Assembly: GCA_008330645.1 (NCBI GenBank)
Contig: VLTN01000065.1
Span: forward strand, 1-64,000
DNA: 64,000 nucleotides
Direction of reading: 5' to 3'
Source of the DNA: Cafeteria roenbergensis
Lineage: Eukaryota; Sar; Bigyra; Bicosoecida; Cafeteriaceae
The notes under the pieces were generated by a model. It was not told the origin of the DNA and ran no database searches. It saw only the letters and a list, made by a program, of their open reading frames with translations. Below, piece by piece: positions 1-9,491 of this stretch (position 1 is its first letter; each line of letters opens with the position of its first letter). A program made the position numbers and the translations under genes.

Positions 1-859
1 TCGCCTCTGTGCACGGCGCTGCTGTGGCATGGCTGAGCTCTGGTGGTGCCCGTGCCCGGTGCCGTGTTCCCGTTCCCGTGCCCGTGCCCGTGGTGTGATG
101 TGGTGCCCGTGTGGTGGTGGTGGTGCCCGTGGTGTGGTGGTGGTGGTGCCGGCGTGCAGTCGCGGCGCATAGCCAGCTCGTCAGAGTGGTCGTGACCGTC
201 GGAGCTGGAACGATCCCGACCAAAATCTGCCTCCATGGGACGATGTAAGAGCAGCCTTGCCGTGACAAGCGCCGCCCACTCAGCCTGGAGGCTGGCAACT
301 GGATCCGACCAACAGCAGCAGGACTGCAGACACCGCCAGCAACGCCACGTCGCAGAGCGCCAGGCAACTCGCACTGCCGTGTCCGTGTCCACGCAGGCGC
401 GAAGCAACCAGCACCCGCAGCATGCAGAGGCCCTCTTGGAAGGGAGGAGCTGCTGCCCGGCAGAGCCATGCTCGCTGGCGATGCGGCCGCCGTACTCAGC
501 CATGGCGATGTCCTCGAAGTCACCGCTCCAAGGGCCAGGGCGTGAATGGCTGCCATCTCCGAAGGGGTTGGCGACACGAAGCACGGCACAGCGGCCGGTG
601 CAGATGTACGCGCCGATCCCGCGCACCGGATGAGCAACCCATCAGCATCAGCGATCCGCAGACGAGAGACATAATGGAATCCCCACGCCAACCGCGCCGC
701 TGCCACCTCGCTAATGACGTGCACCTCCGTCTGCAAGACAGCCGATGCGGCGCCCACCGCAATGAGATGAACACACCGGCGCGCCAGAGCCGGGAGCGCG
801 ATAGCAAGTCGCCCAGCCGGCGCGACAAACCCGGCGCAGCCCGCCAGGCCGGTAGCGCT
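1..859. other. no gene recognised (left edge)
   Basis: No exon, RNA gene or conserved protein could be recognised here. The first 150 bases are a simple-sequence tract (listed separately). Several overlapping open frames exist on both strands, as expected in DNA this GC-rich, but none shows a domain. The stretch may be 3' flanking or 3' UTR sequence of the minus-strand gene to the right. Confidence 0.5.
38..152. repeat. CCCGTG / GGTGGT simple-sequence tract
   Basis: Repeated short units of cccgtg alternate with tggtggtgg runs and tgtggtg variants. The array is degenerate, with no single unit length holding across the tract. It contains no gene that I can support. Confidence 0.7.
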
Positions 860-1705
860 TCAACGCGATCCTGGCCGGCGCAGCCTGCACCTTGATGAAC
901 GGGCTGGCCCCGCCCCCCCCGGGTTATGCCTCTCAGAGGCGCTGTGCGATGGGCCACCGATGGCGGCCTTGGCGCTCTGCATCCCCGTCGCCCACCCGCC
1001 GCTGCCAGCCGCGGCTGGTTCAGCCTGCAGCTCAGCGGACAGCTCCTCAGCGCCGATTCGGCCGGCGCCGGCGCCACTGCCGTCAGCTCCGCCCTCGCAC
1101 CTGCCTCCACAGTCCTCCTCGTCGTCGTCGCCGTCGTCCTGGTCGTCATCGTCGCTGTCCGTGTCGTTAGCGTCCTCCCCAAACACGGCCGGCAGAGCCT
1201 CGGAAGAGCACCAGTCACCAGCCGCCGACCACCTGTCCCTAGCCGACCACCAGCACCGCCGCAGAGACTTGCACCCGCCACACGGCCTGCCCTGGGCGGT
1301 TCCCAGCCTCGCCTCCTCCTCCTCCTCCTGCTCCTGCTGACGCTGTTGCTGAACCTGCTGCTGCTCCAGTTCCAGCTCCTCCTCCTCTGAGTCGCTGAGC
1401 GACACATCGTCGCTGAACGCAGCCAGCAGCGCTCTCTCGCGCGCCGGGGCAGTTTCAGCGCCTGGTCCTCCGGCAGCCCGGCAAGCAGCGCCGCCCACGT
1501 CGTCGCGAGACAGGTCTCGCGCGGGATCCGGGCCGGACACGGGCGAGGCTGCGATGGGCGATCCTGGAAGGGCCGGATTCCGCCTGTGAGGACGGCACGT
1601 GCCTGGTCCGGACGCCAGCCGGAACCGCCGGCAGAGCCCCAGAAAGCCCCTTCGATGGGAAGGGGCGTGGCCGATCGACACGGACCCGCCCAGGGCCGCT
1701 TCCAC
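860..1705 (-). CDS. possible exon with acidic low-complexity coding (uncertain)
   Basis: An open minus-strand frame encodes acidic and Gln-rich stretches, including a run of Ser/Asp/Glu around 1390-1440, a Glu run around 1310-1330 and an Asp run around 1105-1165. It has no ATG at its left limit, so if real it is an internal or terminal exon. It is in the same frame as the last recognised exon of the MLO-like gene, which stops at 2210, and could be a further exon of that gene's disordered cytoplasmic tail. Opposite frames read as Leu/Val runs and are less plausible. No domain is visible. Confidence is low. Confidence 0.25.
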   Translation of the reverse strand: MEAALGGSVSIGHAPSHRRGFLGLCRRFRLASGPGTCRPHRRNPALPGSPIAASPVSGPDPARDLSRDDVGGAACRAAGGPGAETAPARERALLAAFSDDVSLSDSEEEELELEQQQVQQQRQQEQEEEEEARLGTAQGRPCGGCKSLRRCWWSARDRWSAAGDWCSSEALPAVFGEDANDTDSDDDDQDDGDDDEEDCGGRCEGGADGSGAGAGRIGAEELSAELQAEPAAAGSGGWATGMQSAKAAIGGPSHSASERHNPGGAGPARSSRCRLRRPGSR

Positions 1706-2209
1706 GGCAAGAGAGAGGCCGCCGGCGCCGCTTGGCGCGTCGCCGCCTCCGTGGTGGCCCCGCTCAGAGCCCGCCGGCGTGGCCTGCCACTGTGCCGTAC
1801 CCGACGAGGGACGAGCTTCGCGGAACGTTGATGGTGCTGTGCCGGTGGAAGGGCGGCCGTCATCGTCTCGAAGCCGCGAGGCGGCTGGAGGCCGTGGGTG
1901 TGGCCCGCCGGGGCTCGCACTGGCGGCGGCGCCAGAAGCCGACGGCGCCCGCCCTCGGCAAACCGCACTGCCGCGTCGCCCACGCCGTGGCCCACGCTGA
2001 GGGAGTGAGCGGGGATACCCACGCCAACGGCTGCAACGGGGGCGGAGCCGTGCGTGCGGTGCTCGCCGCTCCGATGAGCAGGCGGCAGAGCCAGGCCCAG
2101 GCCGAGGGAAGCACTCTCCGCCCCTGCCCCCAGTCCAGGGGGCTGGGACGCTGCCGACTCGCTAACAACGGTCGCTGACGCCACGGGCGATCCAGGAGGG
2201 GATCGGCCG

Positions 2210-5200
2210 TCAGCTGACGGTGCCGCCCCTCGCGGCAGGCGCGGTCCCTCTGAGAAGCGCCACTTGCTTGTGCAGGACAGGGCCTGCGAGGCTGGGGGCG
2301 GCGGGTGGCCGGGGCGGGCTGGCCCGCCGCGGTGGGAGACTGCGGCTGGGAGGGCGGCGCATCGTCGTCCGTACGGTGGAGCGCGCCGCCGCGTGATGAC
2401 GAGGCGACGGTCGGGGCACAGAGCGCCCATGCCGCGAGCTCTCCAGGCCCGAGGGGTCCGGGGCGGAGCTGTCGCGGAAATGCGCCGCCGGGAACCCCTC
2501 CGACACGCCAGGGGCCGACGAGGGCCCGCCCGTTCCGGGGCTGCGGCGTCGCCGCGGGCGCTGCCTGCGTCGTGCCACTGGGCGGCAGATACGGAAGCAG
2601 CCCCCGGGTGGTCTTGCTGGCTGTGTCGTCGTCGTCCCCGGCGGTGGAGGCGTGGCTCGCCGCAGCGATGGGCTCGCGCTTGCATCCGCCCTGCGTCGAC
2701 GCTCCGCGCGGGCGATCTTTCGAGCGACGCGAATGGCGTGCCTGTCGTCTGACTTGCGGAGTGCCTGCAGCAGGAGTCGCTCGTCAACGAGCTCCCCGAT
2801 GTGGGTGGTGAGCACGTACAGGGGCACGACGCGCTCGAGCAGCACCGCTAGGCCGAGCAGCATGAGGGCGATGGCCACGCCCACAGCGGTGAGCTCGGCG
2901 GCCGATGCGCCCTCTGAAGCGTACACGGGGCCGAACTGAATCACGAGCGCGAGCAGCACGGAGGCCACGAAGACCAGCCACGCATGAGGCGGACGATGAG
3001 TAGGTCCCGCTGGTGGAAACGCTCTCCCGCTCGGTGGCGGCCGGCGCAGCAGGTGGCCTCAGCCACGGGCGGAGGCTGGTGCTGCGACACGGTGTGCGTG
3101 ATGGCGGCGGGCGGCGCGGGGGTTCCGAGCCCGCCTGCTGCGCTCGTGACGACAGTCGTGTTGGTTGGGCTGGTCGCGACCGCGGCGGTAACTGCCGTGG
3201 CGCCGCTGTCCGACGTTCGCCCGGCGCTGTGCGCAGACGAGGCCCGATTGGCCGCCACCGCCGCCAGGGCCGCCTGCCTCCCAGCCTCCTCTCTGGGGCC
3301 GAGCTCTGTGAGGGTTACCGACCACGCCAGGCCGCGCCTGGGGGGCCTGATCGTTCCCCGGCCCGAGTGGCGGGCGGAGCCCGCGTAGCCGCCGGCGCCG
3401 CCTCCGCCCCGGGTGCCGACGCTGCCCCCGTCGCTGTCTCCGACGAAGGAGCGCACTCTCGGGGCGCGGATCCTTCCGCCCACGAGCGTCTCCGGGCGCC
3501 GGTGCGTGGTGGCTCGCCGCCGCACGGAGGTGCCCCCGCTGCCGGCGTCGTGGGGGGCGGCGGGCACGGTGATGGCCCTTGTGAGCGGGCCTGCCGCCGA
3601 GATGAGCGCCGGCATGGTTGCGTTGGCGGGGCGTGGCGGGGCCCGGGCTGAATCGTCGTACCGACGGCCGCGGGGCGGGTCCGGGCTGCCGCCGGGGGCA
3701 CCATGCCGCCCTGTCCCGGACCGGGGCGAGAGGGGGTGGTTGCTGCGCCTCGTGGGGCTATCGGCGTCGGCACTGGCACCGGTGCCCGCGTCGGTGGCTG
3801 GGGGATGGGGCGGGAGGGGAGCGCCGGCCGCTACGGCCGCGGGCACCGACGCCGTTGCAGCGGGCGTGGCCACGCGGTCAGGCGAGCCCGTGGCCACGCC
3901 CGCGGGCCGGACCCCGGTCAGGGCGCCCGCCGGCGCGTCGGCGCCTCCAGGTCCGCGTTCGCGGCGGCGCGCGGGCGCGGCGGCAGACTCGGACATGCGG
4001 CGACCGGAGGGCCTGTGGCCGATGGCCGCCGCCCCCTCGGCCTCTGCTTGGCGGCCGGGCGCGATGCGTCCTGCCTCGTGGTGGCGGTCATGCCATTGGG
4101 GGTCGGTGATGTCGACGTCGCCGTCGACGTCGCCGTCACGGTGAGCGTCGCCGTCGGACGAGCGGCTGCGCATAGGCGTGGCGCTGTCTCCAAGGGCGTC
4201 GCTGCGGGAAGCGCCGCTCTCCGCCGAGTGTCCAGCGCCCGCGGCCTTGATGCTGCTCAGCTTCCGGTCGACCATCCGCCAGGAGCTGGCGTCGCGAGCG
4301 ACGTCGGCGTCGATTTCCACCACCTGGCTGTGCATGATGGCCCAGTACACGGCGCGCACCTTGACGAACAGGGCGACGCACCCCAGGAGCACCACGCCGC
4401 AGGCCAGGGGAACGGCCACGACGAGGCTCACGCCCTCGCTGTAGACGGGCGAGTTGGACCGCACCAACAGGTCCACAAGCAGGATCGCCGCCAGCGCCGC
4501 CCACAGGCCGGCCGGGAGCGACCCCAGGTCGCGGAAGATGTGCTGCTTCGCCTTGCGAAGGTAGGCCGTGAAATGGAAGTGCGGCGGCAGGTGGTTGTTG
4601 CGCAGGAACCGCCACTTGAGCTCGTGGAAACGCACCAGCTCGAGCAGCAGTGAGTACTGTAGCGCGTCGGCCGCCCCGCAAAAGACGCGGAGCAGGCACG
4701 GGCGGGATGCGATTCGCGCCGACAAGGCAAACTTTTCTTCCTTCGCCTCGCGCCAGTGGCGGAAGTCGTGCGCCTCGATGCGCTCCCAGCGCTTCGAAAT
4801 GCGCATCGACAGGAAGACAAGCGTGACCACTACGATGGCGTGCACGATGGCGACAAGGAAGAGGGTCATGTGAACCGTCTGCGGGGCCGACAGTGGGCAG
4901 GAGTCGGGAGGGCCAGCGGGGCGTTCGCGCGGGAGCTGGGGCGCACTCCGGGCGTTGCGGCAAGCACGCGCGCCCACAAGCCAAAGAAGTGAGAAGCGGC
5001 CGGGCAGCCACGCTCGGGGCCGCGGGCTGCATGCGAGGCGGCGGGGCCCCTCACCTCGAACGAATGCCGCTGCGTCGGGCTGATGCCGTCCGTGGTCATG
5101 TCAATCACAAACAGCAAGAAGGCCACAATGCCGACGACCGCCAGTTCTGCGTAAGTGTGTCTGCGCAGGGCAGGAACGGCGCGCAACCCAGGGGCGAGGG

Positions 5201-5593
5201 GTGGGGGCGGCAGCCCGCATCAGCGCGCCCCAGCCCTCCCACACAGGCGGGGCCTCGGGACACGGGAGGGCGCTTCGCGGCGCGGCAAGGCCTCGGCGCG
5301 GCCGGAGTCGCTGGCGGCCAACGACGGTTGCCTCACTCAATCATCTGCTCGAGGTGCCTGTGGCGCTCGGTGAGCCTGCGAATCGCACTGAGCCCATACT
5401 GCGAATGGGGTTGGGCGGGGAGGTGCGGGGCGGGGGCGGCCCGTCGCGGCCAGCGCAGGGCGGCCCGAGCGCATCTTGCCTCGCTGGCGAGGCGAGGCAC
5501 GTGACCCCACGTCCTCCTCACCTGCAGCAGCAAAATCACGACGACGGTGAAGATGGCCAGAATCTCCGTCGTATTCACGGAAACTACGGCCAT
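2210..5593 (-). CDS. MLO-like seven-transmembrane protein
   Basis: MLO family membrane protein; plant members are calmodulin-regulated calcium channels or modulators at the plasma membrane. Exons run 5593-5522 (TM1), 5398-5337, 5160-5055 (TM2) and 4878 to about 2985, then on to a stop at 2210. All three introns start GTGAGG. Seven hydrophobic segments are visible: TM1 and TM2 in exons 1 and 3, three in the large exon (one directly after its start near 4860, then about 4500-4450 and 4435-4365), and two near 2960 and 2865. Family-like blocks include HFTAYLRKAKQHIFRDLG (residues spaced as in MLO loop 2), DLLIVRL before the sixth segment, and VVPLYVLTTHIG after the seventh, followed by a basic helix where plant MLO binds calmodulin. 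A disordered insertion of about 400 residues interrupts the loop before the sixth segment. The frame changes by one near 2985 with no visible intron. The C-terminal end is uncertain. Confidence 0.8.
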
Positions 5594-5920
5594 GGCTCCC
5601 CCCGCGGACGAGCCAGGCCCGGCACTTGTGGCCCCGTCCGCGAGGGGCGGCCCCAGGGGATTCGCCTGGGACGTGGTTGGTTGATGCAGAGCAAGCCCTG
5701 CGCCGGGTTATCGGGCGACTGACGGCAAACACTCCGGCCGGAGCGGCAGACGCCGGCCCGCGCCTCGGACTGCGCCGCCCAGCGGCGCGCACGGCCTCGC
5801 CAGCGAAGTCGCCGCGCTGCAGCGACCGTGGAGCGGTAACAGGCCCCCGGGGTTGGGCCGCGCTCGGTCGAGTGACGCCAGAACTGGGTGCGCACAAGGT
5901 CTCCCCCCCCCCAGCTGCCC
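5594..5920. promoter_or_regulatory. divergent promoter region, MLO-like / ATG4
   Basis: This 327-bp gap separates two ATG codons facing away from each other. It must hold the promoters or 5' UTRs of both genes. A C-rich run lies just upstream of the ATG4 start. No TATA box or repeated element was recognised. Confidence 0.45.
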
Positions 5921-8353
5921 ATGGACGGCAAAGAGCGGCGAGGATGGACCGTCCTTAGCAACGCATGCGGTGAGGCCGGGCTGTGCGCGACGCGCGGTGC
6001 CAGCCGCTGCGCGCCAGCGCGTGGCTCCCCGCTCGGAACTTGCGGAGTCGCGCTCGCATTGTCCGGGAACCCGGCGCCGTCCCGCGCGGCCTTCCGCGCC
6101 CGGCCGGCCCGCGTGCCTTGGCGGGCGCCGACTGGCGCTTCTGAATTGTCTCTGTTTGTCCCTTCTCGCTTCGTCTGGAGCGTCTGGTCGTCCCGGCGCG
6201 CAGAGTCGGAGGCGGATGCCCGGGCGTTGTTGCAGCGGCTGTTCTGGGTGTCTTACCGCAGCGGCATGCAGCCGCTCGGCGGGTCTGGGTGGACAACCGA
6301 TGCAGGGTGGGGATGCATGGTCCGCACTGCACAGATGCTGCTTGCCCACGCCTGGCAGCGCGCGCTGGGCGGCCCGGTGTGGGCGGACCTCAGCCTGCCT
6401 CCGACCGAGCAGCCGTGCCACCCCGTCGTCCTGCGGTGGTTTTCGGACCTGCCGATGGACTGGCACCCGTTTTCGATGCACCAGGTCGTCAACAGAGGCA
6501 AGGCTGCCTACGGAATGCGCCCGGGGGAGTGGTACGGGCCGCACAAGGTCGCGTTGGTGATGCGAGACCTCTTGGCGCGACAGGCACGCCAGGCGGACGG
6601 CTTCGTGCGCTGCGCCGTGGCGCAGGATGCCACCGTCTTCATCGACCAGCTGCACGAGCTCTGTGTCGACGCCTCCAGGGTGCCCACCGACCACCCAGCG
6701 CTGCCGGACGGGGCTGGCTGCCGCGACGGCACACTGCCGCTCCGTGGGCCTGACGCGCATCACTCCCGCGAGGACAGCTGCGACGACTGGGACGTGGCCA
6801 GCGACCGCGAGGGAGGACCAGACGAGCATGCTTTGGCGCCGCACACGCGAGCCGGTGCCGGTGCGGGCTCTGGAGACGTCGCTGGTGGCGGTGCCGCTGG
6901 CGGTGCTGGTGACGGTGCCGTTGCCGGTGCTGGTGCCGCCCCCGGCGGCCCCGCCCCGGAGGAAGGCTCCACCATGCAGTGGGAGTCCGCCCTGATGCTG
7001 TGGGTCCCCCTCCGCCTCGGGCTGGGCGCCACCATCGACCCGGCGTTCGTTCCGTTCGTCCGCCGGCTGCTCTCCGATGTGCCGCAGTGCGTGGGCATCG
7101 TGGGGGGCACCCCGCGGCACTCGCTCTACTTCGTGGGGGTGGATCCTTCCGGAAAGCTGCTCTTCCTCGACCCGCACACGACGCAGCCGGCACCCCGCGG
7201 GACCGGCCTCTCGGAGGGCGGTCGCAGCACGGGATCGGGGCGAGGCCAGCGGGCGCCGAGCGACGGATCCGGGGCGTCCACTCAGGGGTCGCTGCTGTCA
7301 CAGACGCGCGAGGCGGCGTCCCAGCTGGCCCAGCGCGCGGCCGCCGTCACCGGCTTCACGGGCTGGCTCGACGAGCCGGCTCAGGGCAGGGCCGGGTCCA
7401 AGGCCTCTGCCGCCACGGGCGACGCGCCCATTCACAGGAGCAGGTCCTCGATCACCGCTTCGTCGCCGCGGGCCGCGGCCAGCGAGGACGGCGGCGCCAT
7501 CGGCAGGTCCTCCAGCTCCCTGGGCCGGTCCAGCGTGGCCTCCGGCTCTGCCATGCCGATGCTGCCCCCGCTGCCCCTGGCCCCGTCGCTCACGTCGCGG
7601 ATCTGGAGACCCGACGACGACGCGTGGGTGAGCGACTCCTACCGCGAATCCTTCCATTTCAAGGGGGCGCGCGTGCCGGCCGCCGACGCGGGCGCTATCG
7701 ACCCCAGTCTCGCGGTGGGGTTCTTCTGCCGGGACGCCGAGGACTGCGAGTCGATGGCTCGCCACGTTGCCGAGGCGTTCAGGGCGGCGGGCCCCGGAGG
7801 GGGGCAGGGGGGCGGCAGCGGGGGCAGCGGGGGCAGCGGGGGCAGCGGGGGCGCCTCGTGCCCTGCGGAGCCGCCCTTTACCATCGAGCGACGCACCCCC
7901 GCCTGGATGCTGCGGCACGAGGACGTCACCGGCGAGTCAGCTGCTGGCGGTGTCGGGACGGCGGCGGGGGGCGGATTGCCCGGCGGCGCGTCGGCCGCCG
8001 CCGCTGCCTCTGCGATTGAGACCAGAGCGGGCGGTGGGGCCTGGGCGGGCCCGGCGTCCCGTCGTGCCGTGCCCACGTATCGGGAGGCCTTCGGTATGCC
8101 CCCGCTCTCCGCGCAGAGGGCCGCTGTTGAGCCAGCTGCCGCGTCGGGGGGCTCCCCCGGGAAGCCACCGCGCCGGCGATTCATGCAGCCTGGGACCGGG
8201 GCGGGATCCGCAGCACCGGCTGCGCATCGGGAGTCCCCGGCGGCGGTGGACAGAGCCGCCTCTGCCGGGGTGGCTGGCTGGGAGCGCGTGCCGAGGGAGG
8301 TGGAGGAGGACCCGGAATCGGGTTTTCAGGTCGTCAGCATGACGCCGGAGTGA
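5921..8353 (+). CDS. ATG4: ATG4 family autophagy cysteine protease
   Basis: Peptidase family C54 enzyme. It trims the C-terminus of ATG8 to expose glycine and later removes ATG8 from phosphatidylethanolamine, in the cytosol at autophagosome membranes. The ATG at 5921 is the first in frame; the frame is also open 11 codons upstream, but only from a GTG. The catalytic cysteine is C132 in DAGWGCMVRTAQ, and the Asp/His pair is D417 and H419 in LFLDPHTTQP. GIVGGTPRHSLYFVG precedes the pair, and a later ATG4-like block reads DPSLAVGFFCRDAEDCESM. At 810 residues it is about twice the animal and yeast length. The excess is Gly/Ala/Ser-rich sequence between C132 and D417, between the DPH motif and the last block, and at the C-terminus. 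A Gly-Gly-Ser run lies near 7800-7850. No intron was needed. It is head to head with the MLO-like gene. Confidence 0.93.
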   Translation: MDGKERRGWTVLSNACGEAGLCATRGASRCAPARGSPLGTCGVALALSGNPAPSRAAFRARPARVPWRAPTGASELSLFVPSRFVWSVWSSRRAESEADARALLQRLFWVSYRSGMQPLGGSGWTTDAGWGCMVRTAQMLLAHAWQRALGGPVWADLSLPPTEQPCHPVVLRWFSDLPMDWHPFSMHQVVNRGKAAYGMRPGEWYGPHKVALVMRDLLARQARQADGFVRCAVAQDATVFIDQLHELCVDASRVPTDHPALPDGAGCRDGTLPLRGPDAHHSREDSCDDWDVASDREGGPDEHALAPHTRAGAGAGSGDVAGGGAAGGAGDGAVAGAGAAPGGPAPEEGSTMQWESALMLWVPLRLGLGATIDPAFVPFVRRLLSDVPQCVGIVGGTPRHSLYFVGVDPSGKLLFLDPHTTQPAPRGTGLSEGGRSTGSGRGQRAPSDGSGASTQGSLLSQTREAASQLAQRAAAVTGFTGWLDEPAQGRAGSKASAATGDAPIHRSRSSITASSPRAAASEDGGAIGRSSSSLGRSSVASGSAMPMLPPLPLAPSLTSRIWRPDDDAWVSDSYRESFHFKGARVPAADAGAIDPSLAVGFFCRDAEDCESMARHVAEAFRAAGPGGGQGGGSGGSGGSGGSGGASCPAEPPFTIERRTPAWMLRHEDVTGESAAGGVGTAAGGGLPGGASAAAAASAIETRAGGGAWAGPASRRAVPTYREAFGMPPLSAQRAAVEPAAASGGSPGKPPRRRFMQPGTGAGSAAPAAHRESPAAVDRAASAGVAGWERVPREVEEDPESGFQVVSMTPE

Positions 8354-9008
8354 TGGCTGGGTCGTTCGCGCTGCTTGTATTCGTCCGGAAGCGAGGGTCC
8401 GGGGACCGGGTGGCGTGTGTGCTGATGGCGTGCGGCATGGCGGCAAGCGGCGCCGAGCTGTTTACGAGCCGATGGATTTGTTTCAGATGCATCGCGGAGC
8501 GCTTGTTTGGCGCGCGCAGCGCATCGGTACAACACGCGGACACGCTTCCTGCGGGCCAGCCACACGCGCTGAGGGAATGGCCCTCGTCGAGCTTCGCCGC
8601 AAAGGCGCCTCGCAAGCGTGCGGCCGTGGGCGCGGGCTGGCGGGGGTCGGCGGGGGCAGGGTCGTCAGCGGGCCCGGCCAGCAGCCAAGGCCGGCACAGA
8701 CGGCAAACGCTGTGCGCCCGCGCGCCCACCCGGGGCGCTGGGGCAAGCCGTGCCGCCTCAGGCAGCCACAGAGGCCGCGGAAGGCGGTCGGCCTCCCCGT
8801 GCAAGCGCGGCGACCGGCTCCTCCGCGGGCCTGGCCGCGGCGGCCTGCGTTTGGCGACGGCCCCTAGCAGCGTGCTGTCGCGAGTCCGCCTTCGTGGCCC
8901 GCTAGCGCCGGGCAGGGGCAGCGCACAATTCCGCGGGCGCGACCAAGCAGCCTCTCAGACCGGCTGCCGGCCAGCGCCGCCGGCCTTCGGTTGGTCGCCC
9001 AAGCAGCG
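8354..9008. other. convergent intergenic stretch, no gene seen
   Basis: This 655-bp stretch lies between the stop of ATG4 (plus) and the stop of a small minus-strand gene. Open frames on both strands lack domains and overlap each other. It probably contains two 3' UTRs. No tRNA or repeat was recognised. Confidence 0.5.
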
Positions 9009-9236
9009 TCACGCCCGGGACTCATCGCGACTGCTGAACGCGGGCTCGGCCGGGGACCCACTCTGCTCGTGCTCGCGCTTCTGGGCGGCTGCCTCGGTGG
9101 GAAGGGCCTCGTTGGGCTGGAGGAACTGGTGCGCGACGGTCTGCCCAACGAATGCCGCCGTTATCCCCGTGCCGTAGAACAGCAGCCAGTGCCCCAGCTG
9201 CCACGTGACGCTTCCCGCAGCGCGACGTCCGGACAT
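9009..9236 (-). CDS. 75-residue membrane protein, UQCC6/Brawnin-like
   Basis: Small single-pass protein. The ATG at 9236 gives MSGRRAAGSVTWQLGHWLLF, then a hydrophobic segment, GQTVAHQFLQPNEALP, and a charged tail. The order Trp, hydrophobic helix, Gly-Gln-x-Val-x-His, then Pro a few residues later resembles UQCC6/Brawnin (DUF4516), a mitochondrial inner-membrane factor needed for respiratory complex III assembly. The family is about 70 residues, matching this length. The match rests on a short pattern and is an inference from memory. The gene lies 255 bp downstream of RMI1 on the same strand. It could also be another short mitochondrial membrane protein. Confidence 0.5.
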   Translation of the reverse strand: MSGRRAAGSVTWQLGHWLLFYGTGITAAFVGQTVAHQFLQPNEALPTEAAAQKREHEQSGSPAEPAFSSRDESRA

Positions 9237-9491
9237 TCGCGCGTGCTGGGCGCTGCAAGTGATGTGGTTGGTTGGTCGGGCGCGGGCCACGGACCAGTTT
9301 GCTCTGCCCATTCTTGTGTCGCCGGCGCACTGCTCGTGCAGGTTGCCGGGAGAGTGCTGGCGGCCTGGGGAATCGAGGCGCAGCGTCGCATTGGTGCGTG
9401 AGACGAACCCAACGGTGCTCTGGGGAGCCTCGGTGCTGAGGCCCGCGGGCAGCAGCAGACTTGAAGCGTTTCGCAGTGCATGCAAAGGCGT

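Noticed and set aside
926-1390. Leu/Val-rich plus-strand frame that looks like membrane segments
   Set aside because: The runs come from CTC/CTG and GTC repeats that are the reverse of Glu/Asp codons; better explained as a shadow of acidic coding.
520-2787. 755-codon minus-strand open frame overlapping the MLO-like C-terminal exon
   Set aside because: It is out of frame with the last MLO membrane segment and reads as Arg/Pro-rich shadow; no ATG-linked domain seen.
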